Part shown: piece after piece, positions 56,549 through 64,000 of the stretch
Position numbering within the stretch: the stretch's first letter is position 1
Layout: each line of letters opens with the position of its first letter
NCBI RefSeq assembly: GCF_003952365.1
Contig: NZ_CP034443.1
Span: 1,605,001 to 1,669,000 of the forward strand
Length of the DNA stretch: 64,000 nucleotides
Direction of reading: 5' to 3'
Source of the DNA: Mesorhizobium sp. M9A.F.Ca.ET.002.03.1.2
GTDB lineage: Bacteria > Pseudomonadota > Alphaproteobacteria > Rhizobiales > Rhizobiaceae
Notes under the pieces: model-generated
Databases searched by the model: none
Told to the model about the DNA's origin: nothing
What the model saw: only the letters and a program-made list of their open reading frames with translations
Position numbers and translations under genes: made by a program

Positions 56549-57816
56549 CGGAGACCGTCGCCGTGAACCTCACGATGATGCTCCTCAGCGCTTCGCTTGG
56601 GGTCAACATCGCATTCTGGTGCATGGTCGGCATGATCAGGTTTATCAGCGAAATCGGCTCGCCCTCAAAAATCGGCGGTCGGTCGGCAATCGGCATCTCC
56701 GATGTCGCTGTTGTCATCCCGGCGCACAACGAGGAAATTGCCCTTCCCAAATGTATAAAGGCGCTGACGGCCGTCATTCCGGCAAGACAGGTCTATGTCG
56801 CCAGCGATGGATCGCGCGACCGCACCGTCGCCATCGCACGCGCACATGGCTGCAGGGCGCTCGACATCCAGCCAAATGCAGGCAAGGCCAAGGCGATCGA
56901 CAAGGCGATCCGCAACTATCGTCTCTGCGATCGCTACAAGACGGTGCTGATCCAGGACGCGGATTCAGAGATCGACCAGCACTATTTCGAGCATGCATTG
57001 CCGCTGTTCGACGACCCGAAGGTGGCCGTCGTCGCAGGCCACGTCCTGTCGCGCTGGCGTGACCAGCGCAGGCTCGGCATGGACATGCTCTATGCGGCGT
57101 ACAGGACGCGTCTCTACCGGATCCTGCAGACGGCGTTCCAGTACGGGCAATCGTGGAAATGGACAAATGTGAGCTATATCGCGCCTGGTCTCGCCAGCAT
57201 CTATCGTACCAGCGCCTTGCGCCAGATCGACATCACCGCTCCTGGCCTCGTCATCGAAGATTTCAACATGACCTTCGAGGTTCAGCATAAGCGGCTGGGT
57301 CGCGTTGCCTATTCGCCCAAGGCGCGATGCTGGTCGGAGGACCCGTTCAATCTGACCGACTATCGCAAGCAGGTTCAACGCTGGTATCTCGGTTTCTGGC
57401 AGACCGTATGGCGCCACGGATTTTGGCCCAGCCGCTTTTGGCTGTCCCTGGGTGGCCTGCTGGCGGAGTTGCTTGTCATTTCCATATTCGCTCTGAGCCT
57501 GCCGTTTGCGGCGATCCTTTATCTGATGACCGGTCTAGAGATGCCGGCAATCTCGTTCAGTGAATTCGCGATGCGTCCCGTGTCGCCGCTCGGTCTGCTG
57601 GTCCTGTTTCTCGCCGTCGACTACACGCTCACCATTGCCGTCGCGATCATCGAATGTCGACCGAGTTTGCTCATCTATGGCGTCGCGTTTCCAATAATTA
57701 GGCTTCTCGATGCGGCGCTTTTCCTGCGGGCGTTGTTCAAGTCGTTTTCCGCCAAGTCGGATGGCCGCTGGATCAGTCCGGAGCGCTATGCAGGAATCGT
57801 TTCCATCGGGAGGTAA
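56545..57816 (+). CDS. Processive family 2 glycosyltransferase, membrane-bound
   Basis: 423 residues. The N-terminal helix (AVNLTMMLLSASLGVNIAFWCMV) is followed by the GT-A domain: VAVVIPAHNEEIALPKCI, VASDGSRDR, VLIQDADSEID (DxD-like), VIEDFNMTFEVQHKRLG and QVQRWYLGFWQTV (QxxRW). Three C-terminal hydrophobic segments form the export channel. It resembles NodC/PgaC/BcsA synthases. It couples by ATGA to the UXS-like gene and 2 bp later to the deacetylase-type gene, so it is one operon. Confidence 0.88.
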   Translation: MTETVAVNLTMMLLSASLGVNIAFWCMVGMIRFISEIGSPSKIGGRSAIGISDVAVVIPAHNEEIALPKCIKALTAVIPARQVYVASDGSRDRTVAIARAHGCRALDIQPNAGKAKAIDKAIRNYRLCDRYKTVLIQDADSEIDQHYFEHALPLFDDPKVAVVAGHVLSRWRDQRRLGMDMLYAAYRTRLYRILQTAFQYGQSWKWTNVSYIAPGLASIYRTSALRQIDITAPGLVIEDFNMTFEVQHKRLGRVAYSPKARCWSEDPFNLTDYRKQVQRWYLGFWQTVWRHGFWPSRFWLSLGGLLAELLVISIFALSLPFAAILYLMTGLEMPAISFSEFAMRPVSPLGLLVLFLAVDYTLTIAVAIIECRPSLLIYGVAFPIIRLLDAALFLRALFKSFSAKSDGRWISPERYAGIVSIGR

Positions 57817-57818
57817 GA

Positions 57819-60632
57819 ATGAACATGACGCGACGCTCCGCTCTTCTTGGTGCACTGAGCATGCCGCTGCTTGCGATCGTAAACAAAGGCATTTCGAAGG
57901 CTGCGGCCAGCGAACCCTTGCCCAACCCGATCATCGTCACGATCAGCAATGTAAGCGCCAGCGCACAGCCCGTCAGGCTCGCAGCGCTTGCCGCCTCGTT
58001 CCTGACCCGCAAGGTGCCGGTGACGCTGACAGTCGCGCCGGTCGATGCAGCAGCGCAGGCACTGGACTACCATTCGGAACTGGCCCGCTGGCTTCGCCAG
58101 GCAATCGCGCTCAATCCAGACGGCATCGAACTTGGCATCCACGCCGACACGCTCGTGTCCGGGGACCCTTATCTCCAGCTTCGTCAGGGCAGCGACATCC
58201 AGGCCGCGTTTTCCCATCTGATCAACGAGTATGAGAGATATCAGTCTCAAGCCGTGATAACGGCCTTGACTCTGACCACCAACTCGCCGCTGCGTTCCCA
58301 CCAGGACGGTGCCTCCCTGCGTGCGGCCGGCATCCGTTCGGTCATCCGACTTTCGGGCGGCATCGAGGATACAATCAGGCTACAGCCCGCCGACGGTGGC
58401 TACTGGACGACCGAAACCGGCCTGGTCAACACATTTGCGTCTCCAATGAGCTCGACGAGGCCGGTCACGGCCGGCGGCGGGTTAATGGCGCCGGCAGCGC
58501 TTGCCTCGAACATCGCCACTTTGAGCGCAAACGATAATCCGATCATTGTTGACATTCCGTTCGGGACGCTCACCGGCCTCGGCGACGGCGATCTTGCCGA
58601 CTATGGAGCGCAAGTCGCGCAGAGCGTGCTTGCTGCCGTCGCGTCCGGCAGCGTCCGTGCGATCCTCCCGCAAAAGCTCTATGTCCAGAGCAAGGATACG
58701 GGCAATCGGCTGGTCGTCGTTCGCGTCGACGATTTCAGAGTTGATCCCGATTGGGACCCGAGCCACATCGCGTTCGTTTACAAGCTGATCGAAGCCGGCT
58801 ACCCGGTCACCGATGGGATCATTCCCGCCCCGCGGGCGGGCCTGCTATCCAGGGACGAGGTGAGCAAGGCATATCTGCGCGCCATGTCGGAGGATCGCCG
58901 CTACGATATTGCAGCCCATGGCTGGAACCACACGCCGTCGGAGCTTTTGGGAAATTCGCTCCGAAAGGATTTCGACCTGATCAGAGGCGGCATCAGCGAG
59001 GTTTATCGGTCGACCGGCAGGTCTCCCGTCTCCTACATCCCACCCAATGATGCTTTCGATGAGAACACGCTGGATGCGCTGACCGCCACCGGAACGCCCT
59101 TGTTCAGTGCCGACAAGGGTGACCTGCGCCGGTTCGCCGGCATGGACGAGCGAGGTATTCTTCACGTCTCGAACACCGTCAAGTTCGAAAAATCTTGGAG
59201 CGACGACATTCCCTACCGCACGAAGGACCAGGTGTTCGATCTTATTGGGACGGACAATGACGCGGTCTTCTGCATCCATCCTCGAACGGCCAACTCGCCC
59301 GAAAAGAAAGCATTGATACTCGACACGCTCGCGGAGCTATCCGCTCAGCGAGGAACCAAACTGGTAAACTTTGCCGAATATTATGCGGCGGTCAGTCCAG
59401 CCATGCCAAACGTAGAGCGGATCAGAAGCGCGCGGGCGGACGTATCGGTTCGCGATTGGAAAAAGCCGGATCAATATCCATTGGATGACAGTATCCTGAA
59501 GGCGGACGCAGAACTGGCCTGGCGCTATTTCGACTGGGGCTCGAAGAATTTCAACGGCATGGTGCCGGCGACGTCCTGGATCGAATCCGGCAAGCAGGCG
59601 GGCTACCCCTTCGCGACGATGTGGGATGTCGGCACGCAGATCCTCGCCACTCTGTCCGCTCAGCGTCTGGGAATCATCGATCAGCCCAGCTTCGAGACGA
59701 TCATTATGCGGATCGTTGCGTTCCTCAAGGAATCGAATTTCCGCTACGCCGGTGGAAAGCTGCCACACACCGAGCGACCTCTGGGATCGCAAGGTGGGCA
59801 GCGCGAAGGATTCGATAGCGCCGATACCGGACGATTGCTGGTTGCGCTCAAAATTCTTGACCAGCATACGGCCGGCGCCTTCCCGATTTTCGACCTCGTT
59901 TCCGGCTGGTCCTTCAAGCCTGTTCTCAAGGGCGGCAAAATGCACATGGTCAGCAAGAATGGCAGGGTCTCGTCCCTGCATGCAAACAGCTATGCAGGCT
60001 ACGCAGGGCGCGGTTACAGCCTTTGGGGAGAATCGATCAAGCCGGTCTTTGACGCCGAGGATCCTAGTCGCAGCATGGACGCTGCGATTGCTTCTCTCGC
60101 AGAGATTCAGCGGCGGGGGCGGATTGCAACCGAACCTCATGTGACCGAGAAAATCGAACTGGGCGGCTCGCAGCATGGCCGTCTCATGGCCGACATTCTT
60201 TACGCTGCACAGATCAAACGCTACCGCGAGACGGATACTCTGACTTGCGCCTCGGAATGTGCCATGGCGGGGCCGCCATACTTCACCTACCAAGGCTATC
60301 AGTTGACGGACCATGGCGGCCAGTTCGTGGTCGACACGCTGAAAACCTCGTCGCAAGCCCGAGCGGACAAGATGGCGGATAAGCTGCGTCTGGTCAGCAC
60401 CAAGGGCGCGTATCTCTGGTACGCCGCCCGCCCCGGCGATTATTCGGAGAAGCTCATCGCCCTGGTTCGGGAGCAAGCCAAAATGCCCGGCATGGGTTTT
60501 TCGGCCGGCATTTCTGAGCGGACCGGCAAATCGATCGAGGTCACCGACATAAATACCAACGGCATAATCCTTGAATCCATCGCCTATATTCTGGGCGGGC
60601 GAAAGCCGTTTCTTCTGTCGGAAGGAGCGTGA
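57819..60632 (+). CDS. Exported polysaccharide deacetylase-like and DUF3131 two-domain protein
   Basis: 937 residues. A Tat-like signal (MTRRSALLGALSMPLLA) precedes the mature part. Residues about 37-290 look like a degenerate deacetylase-like beta domain (VTISNVSASAQPVRLAALAASFL). Residues about 295-520 are the active-type domain: VVVRVDDFRVDP (D304-D305), YDIAAHGWNHTPSEL (H367, H371) and YIPPNDAFDENTL. Residues about 560-930 are a DUF3131 domain (ELAWRYFDWGSKNFNGMVPATSWIESGKQAGYPFATMWDVGTQILATLSAQRLG). Pairing with a GT2 suggests trimming or deacetylation of its polymer in the periplasm. Confidence 0.82.
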   Translation: MNMTRRSALLGALSMPLLAIVNKGISKAAASEPLPNPIIVTISNVSASAQPVRLAALAASFLTRKVPVTLTVAPVDAAAQALDYHSELARWLRQAIALNPDGIELGIHADTLVSGDPYLQLRQGSDIQAAFSHLINEYERYQSQAVITALTLTTNSPLRSHQDGASLRAAGIRSVIRLSGGIEDTIRLQPADGGYWTTETGLVNTFASPMSSTRPVTAGGGLMAPAALASNIATLSANDNPIIVDIPFGTLTGLGDGDLADYGAQVAQSVLAAVASGSVRAILPQKLYVQSKDTGNRLVVVRVDDFRVDPDWDPSHIAFVYKLIEAGYPVTDGIIPAPRAGLLSRDEVSKAYLRAMSEDRRYDIAAHGWNHTPSELLGNSLRKDFDLIRGGISEVYRSTGRSPVSYIPPNDAFDENTLDALTATGTPLFSADKGDLRRFAGMDERGILHVSNTVKFEKSWSDDIPYRTKDQVFDLIGTDNDAVFCIHPRTANSPEKKALILDTLAELSAQRGTKLVNFAEYYAAVSPAMPNVERIRSARADVSVRDWKKPDQYPLDDSILKADAELAWRYFDWGSKNFNGMVPATSWIESGKQAGYPFATMWDVGTQILATLSAQRLGIIDQPSFETIIMRIVAFLKESNFRYAGGKLPHTERPLGSQGGQREGFDSADTGRLLVALKILDQHTAGAFPIFDLVSGWSFKPVLKGGKMHMVSKNGRVSSLHANSYAGYAGRGYSLWGESIKPVFDAEDPSRSMDAAIASLAEIQRRGRIATEPHVTEKIELGGSQHGRLMADILYAAQIKRYRETDTLTCASECAMAGPPYFTYQGYQLTDHGGQFVVDTLKTSSQARADKMADKLRLVSTKGAYLWYAARPGDYSEKLIALVREQAKMPGMGFSAGISERTGKSIEVTDINTNGIILESIAYILGGRKPFLLSEGA

Positions 60633-60690
60633 CGCACCGGCAAAGGCAGGGTGCTGCACGAGAACAGATGGCCAATGGTTGTAGCGGCCG

Positions 60691-61269
60691 CTATCTCTGA
60701 TTCCAGCGCCGGACAATTGGTTCGCCAAGACCGTGCTCGTAGCCGAGCACGCTTATGCTGGCGGTATCCAGGGCGAACAGGGCGCCGTCCTGCGGCGGCA
60801 GGCCGAGCCAGCGCACGGCCAGCACCCGCAGGAAATGAGCGCTTGAAAACACCAGGGCATTGGCGTTGACGGCACGCAGCTGGCTGACGATCCGGTCCGC
60901 CCTCGCGCCGACATCCTGCACCATCTCGCCGCCCGGACATCCGTCGCGAAAGAGACGCCAGCTAGGACGCTCGGCGAGGATCTGCTTCGTGGTCAGTCCT
61001 TCGTAAGCGCCGTAGTCCCACTCCGCCAGGTCAGACGTCTTCAGGCCGGCCGAACCGAAGCCGGCCAGCACGCAGGTCTTGAAGGCGCGCTGCGATGGGC
61101 TCGACCAGACAGCCTGGAACGAGAGGCCTTGCAACCGCTCAGTAATCCCCCGGGCGGCCTCCTCGCCGGCAGGCGTCAACGGTATGTCGGTCCGCCCGGT
61201 ATGCTTTCCGGAAGCGCTCCATTCCGTCTCTCCGTGCCGAACCAGATAGATTTCGGGAAACGCGCTCAT
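60691..61269 (-). CDS. Histidine phosphatase-family protein
   Basis: 192 residues from ATG 61269, which has AAGG about 7 nt upstream; an ATG at 61275 lies too close. IYLVRHGETEWSASGKHTGRTDIPLTPAGEEAAR has the phosphorylated His in RHGE; the second His is in FSSAHFLRVLAVRWLGLPP. Phosphoglycerate-mutase-like fold; small phosphorylated substrates. Convergent with the polysaccharide operon. Confidence 0.88.
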   Translation of the reverse strand: MSAFPEIYLVRHGETEWSASGKHTGRTDIPLTPAGEEAARGITERLQGLSFQAVWSSPSQRAFKTCVLAGFGSAGLKTSDLAEWDYGAYEGLTTKQILAERPSWRLFRDGCPGGEMVQDVGARADRIVSQLRAVNANALVFSSAHFLRVLAVRWLGLPPQDGALFALDTASISVLGYEHGLGEPIVRRWNQR

Positions 61270-61337
61270 CCGCATGCCTTTTTAATGCCTTGCCAGATCG
61301 TCCAACGGGGCAAATCATAGCGGCTTCTACAGACTCT

Positions 61338-61363
61338 CCAAATAGCCGGGCCAAATAGCCGGG
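61338..61363. repeat. Perfect 13-bp tandem repeat
   Basis: CCAAATAGCCGGG occurs twice without spacing at 61338-61350 and 61351-61363. It lies between the divergent phosphatase and MATE genes, a place for a regulator site or a slippage-prone tract. Confidence 0.65.
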
Positions 61364-61537
61364 TTGGTCCGCTCCGCCGTGCTGGCTTAACCCTTCCCTG
61401 GGTCAGCCTCTTGCCATAGCTGCCCATTTCGTGGACAAGCCGTTGATGCGGAATCCGGGCCGATCACGGCCATTTTCCGCGCTGAGACGCGGCTTCCGGC
61501 CTTTTTGCCGACGCGCCGCAATCGGATAGGCGAAAAA

Positions 61538-62941
61538 ATGTCTGCGATCGAAGCCGGCGCTCGCGCGCCGGAAAATCTTTGGCGTCAGGAAATCAAGGCG
61601 ACGCTGGCCCTCGCCTGGCCGATGGTGCTCACCAATCTCGGGCAGACGGCGATGACTGCCACCGATGTCATGATGATGGGGCGGCTGGGGCCGGACACGC
61701 TGGCCAGTGGCGCTCTTGGCGCCAACCTCTATTTCATGCCGCTGATCTTCGGGCTGGGCCTGATGCTGGCGACCTCGCCGATGATGGCGACCGAGCTCGG
61801 CCGCCGCCGCCATTCGGTGCGCGATCTGCGCCGCACCGTGCGCCAGGGCCTGTGGCTGGCGATCCTCATCTGCATCCCGATCTGGATCGTGCTTTGGCAC
61901 GGCGAGGCAATTTTGCTCGCCATGGGCCAGGAGCCGGCGCTGGCGCATCAGGCCGGCATCTATCTGCGCTGGCTCGAATGGGCGGTGCTGCCCTTCTACG
62001 GCTATATCGTGCTGCGCTCGTTCATTTCGGCGCTGGAGCGGCCGGGCTGGGCGCTGGTCATCGTCTTCGTTGCCGTCGCCTGCAATGTCTTCTTCAACTG
62101 GGTGTTCATGTTCGGCAATCTCGGCGCCCCTTCGATGGGCATCGCCGGGTCGGGACTCGCCACCACGCTGTCGAGCACGCTGATGTTCGTCGGCATGGCG
62201 GCTGTGGTGATGCTTGAGCCGAAGTTTCGCCGCTATCGCCTGTTCGGCCGCTTCTGGCGGGCCGACTGGCCGCGCTTCACGGGATTGCTGCGGCTCGGTC
62301 TTCCGATCGCCGGTCTTCTCGCCTTCGAGGTGACGATCTTCAACGCCGCGGCCCTTCTCATGGGCCTGATCGACGCGGCCTCGCTCGCGGCGCATGCCAT
62401 CGCCATCCAGATCGCGTCGGTCAGCTTCATGGTGCCGCTCGGCCTCAACCAGGCGGCGACGGTACGTGTCGGGCTTGCCCATGGCGCCGGCAACCCGGAA
62501 GGGGTTTCCCGCGCCGGCTGGACCGCTTTCGTCATCGGCGTGTCGTTCATGGCGCTGATGGGGCTGGTTATGATCCTGTGGCCGCATCTGCTGATCAGCG
62601 CCTTCATCGATCTCGGCGACCCGGCCAATGCCACGGTGATCGGGCTTGCCGTGTCGTTCCTGGCCTTTGCCGCGCTGTTCCAGATTTTCGATGGCGCGCA
62701 AGCGGTTGCCGCCGGCATGCTGCGCGGCCTGCACGACACAAAGGTGCCGATGATCTATGCCGCGATCGGCTATTGGGGCATCGGCCTGCCGCTCGGCGTG
62801 CTGCTCGCCTTCTATTCCGGCCTCAACGGCGTCGGCATCTGGATCGGCCTGTCGTCGGGACTGGCGGCAGTGGCGGCGCTGCTTCTGGCGCGCTGGCTGC
62901 GGCGGGACCGTATCGCGCCGCCGCTCTCCTTTGGGCATTGA
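61538..62941 (+). CDS. MATE-family multidrug/Na+ efflux transporter
   Basis: 467 residues from ATG 61538 (AGGCGAAAAA upstream), twelve helices in two halves. [38 protein letters not shown] and [59 protein letters not shown] are typical of NorM-type exporters. It exports cationic compounds with H+ or Na+. No local regulator. Confidence 0.9.
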   Translation: MSAIEAGARAPENLWRQEIKATLALAWPMVLTNLGQTAMTATDVMMMGRLGPDTLASGALGANLYFMPLIFGLGLMLATSPMMATELGRRRHSVRDLRRTVRQGLWLAILICIPIWIVLWHGEAILLAMGQEPALAHQAGIYLRWLEWAVLPFYGYIVLRSFISALERPGWALVIVFVAVACNVFFNWVFMFGNLGAPSMGIAGSGLATTLSSTLMFVGMAAVVMLEPKFRRYRLFGRFWRADWPRFTGLLRLGLPIAGLLAFEVTIFNAAALLMGLIDAASLAAHAIAIQIASVSFMVPLGLNQAATVRVGLAHGAGNPEGVSRAGWTAFVIGVSFMALMGLVMILWPHLLISAFIDLGDPANATVIGLAVSFLAFAALFQIFDGAQAVAAGMLRGLHDTKVPMIYAAIGYWGIGLPLGVLLAFYSGLNGVGIWIGLSSGLAAVAALLLARWLRRDRIAPPLSFGH

Positions 62942-62968
62942 ACGAGCGGCCGGCGGTTTGCCTGGCGG

Positions 62969-63970
62969 CTATGCTTCAGGCTCTCTTGCCGATATCGCCG
63001 GGCTGAAGACCATCAGGCTGAGGATCTCGAACAGCACCTGAGCGCCGGCATGCGCGGTGTTGGTGGTCGCGTCATATTGCGGCGCCACCTCGACGACGTC
63101 GCCGCCGACGATGTTGAGGCCCTTGAGGCCGCGCAGAAATTCTAGCACTTCCCGCGTGGTCAGCCCGCCGACTTCCGGCGTGCCGGTGCCGGGCGCGAAG
63201 GCCGGATCGACACTATCGATGTCGAAGGAAACATAGGTCGGGCCGTCGCCGACTATCCTGCGCGCCTTCTCGATGATGGCTGGCACGCCAAGGCCGGTCA
63301 CCTCTTCGGCATGCACGACGGTCATGCCGGATTCGTAGGTGAACTCCCACAGATACTCGGCCGAGCCGCGGATGCCGATCTGAATGGTGCGCGACGGGTC
63401 GAGCACGCCGTCCAGCACCGCATTGCGGAACGGCCCGCCATGGTGGAACTTGGTCATGTCGAACAGGCCGCCGGTGTCGCAGTGGGCGTCGATATGGATC
63501 ATGCCGACCGGCGCCTTTTTGCCGACAGCCTTCAGGATCGGGTGGCTGATCGAATGATCGCCGCCGACCGAAAGCGGGATGACGCCGGCGTCGACGATCT
63601 GGTTGGTGCGGCGCTCGATATCGTCATGGCTGGTCTCCAGCCGGTAGCGGCTCTGGAACGGCACGTCGCCGATATCGGCCACCCTCAGCTCATGCGTCGG
63701 CGCGCATTCCAGCACATGATTATACGGCCCGATGCGCTCGATGGCGCGCAACGCCCTCGGCCCGAAGCGCGCGCCGGGCCGGTTGGTGACGCCGAGATCC
63801 ATCGGCACGCCGACCATCGCCACCTGCAGATCGCCGAAATCCGGATTGTCGGTGGCAATTTGCCGATAGGGCGCGGCGAGAAAAGTCGGGATGCCGGAAT
63901 AAGGCGCCAGCCGGGTTCCGCTCTTGGAAAAGATATTGTCGGCGACGCGCCGGAATTTCGGATCGAACAT
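62969..63970 (-). CDS. Agmatinase-family ureohydrolase
   Basis: 333 residues. Mn-binding motifs are complete: SVGGDHSISHPILK, IHIDAHCDTGG and SFDIDSVDPAFAPGTGTPEVGGLT. The N-terminal MVGVPMDLGVTNRPGARFGPRALR matches agmatinase/guanidino-acid hydrolase members. It hydrolyses a guanidino compound (agmatine or related) to urea and an amine; the urea could feed the urease in this window. The stop is near the convergent MATE gene. Confidence 0.88.
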   Translation of the reverse strand: MFDPKFRRVADNIFSKSGTRLAPYSGIPTFLAAPYRQIATDNPDFGDLQVAMVGVPMDLGVTNRPGARFGPRALRAIERIGPYNHVLECAPTHELRVADIGDVPFQSRYRLETSHDDIERRTNQIVDAGVIPLSVGGDHSISHPILKAVGKKAPVGMIHIDAHCDTGGLFDMTKFHHGGPFRNAVLDGVLDPSRTIQIGIRGSAEYLWEFTYESGMTVVHAEEVTGLGVPAIIEKARRIVGDGPTYVSFDIDSVDPAFAPGTGTPEVGGLTTREVLEFLRGLKGLNIVGGDVVEVAPQYDATTNTAHAGAQVLFEILSLMVFSPAISAREPEA

Positions 63971-64000
63971 TTCGCCGCCATGGCTTTCGCCATATTTGCG

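Noticed and set aside
61403..62938. 511-codon minus-strand frame opposite the MATE gene
   Set aside because: Antisense shadow; His/Arg/Gln-rich and lacking any domain.

Overview
The window looks like a chromosomal segment of an alphaproteobacterium of the Rhizobiales, most likely Mesorhizobium or a close relative. The evidence is high GC with dense rhizobial-style operons, a nodF/nodE-like acyl carrier protein and ketoacyl synthase pair, a smoEFGK-smoS-mtlK polyol operon, a split urease cluster, and many short palindromic intergenic repeats. No rRNA or CRISPR array was seen; there is one tRNA, tRNA-Arg(CCG). Everything here is read from sequence and family knowledge; no database search was run.

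Layout. 1-4226 (minus): a tight five-gene operon encoding a ProC-like imine reductase, a D-2-hydroxyacid dehydrogenase, a DAO-type FAD oxidase, a RidA-like deaminase and an N-carbamoyl-D-amino-acid hydrolase that runs off the left edge. Together they suggest D-amino-acid or N-carbamoyl amino-acid catabolism. 4331-5477: an isoprenylcysteine-methyltransferase-like membrane protein divergent from a MarR regulator, with two operator-like sites between them. 5532-8220 (minus): six small exported, lipoprotein or membrane proteins, including a lipoprotein with exact 40-residue repeats. 8709-16238 (plus): an XRE regulator followed by a hydrogenase-4-like membrane complex. Its large subunit has lost the NiFe cysteine ligands, so this is an energy-converting-hydrogenase-related (Ehr-type) complex. 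16385-24709: a type III-like restriction-modification island (res, mod and three small accessory genes), an IS481-family element 72 bp upstream of res, and tRNA-Arg.

25072-31045: a D,D-carboxypeptidase, a mutarotase-like protein, a P-loop kinase, a histone-H1-like basic protein, a glutathione transferase and the nodFE-like pair. 31384-40309: urease (ureD, ureA, ureB, ureC, ureE, ureF, ureG) interleaved with DUF1272, HupE/UreJ, DUF3995 and several unknown genes. 40395-43278: a class II aldolase, a HAD phosphatase, a SorC-type regulator and a DUF1127-like small protein. 43389-53634: a LysR regulator and the sorbitol/mannitol uptake and catabolism operon; its mannitol dehydrogenase gene carries a one-base frameshift. 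53667-60632: a surface-polysaccharide locus with a nucleotide-sugar dehydrogenase, a UDP-xylose-synthase-like decarboxylase, a processive GT2 and a large exported deacetylase-DUF3131 protein. 60691-63970: a histidine phosphatase, a MATE transporter and an agmatinase-family ureohydrolase.

Strongest candidates for new biology are the restriction island with its accessory proteins, the Ni-site-less Ehr complex with its own regulator, the polysaccharide locus that may use an N-acetyl-xylosamine-type sugar, the complete D-amino-acid operon, and the 40-residue-repeat lipoprotein. The window also holds unusual intergenic palindromes, one of which buries the ureD start codon.
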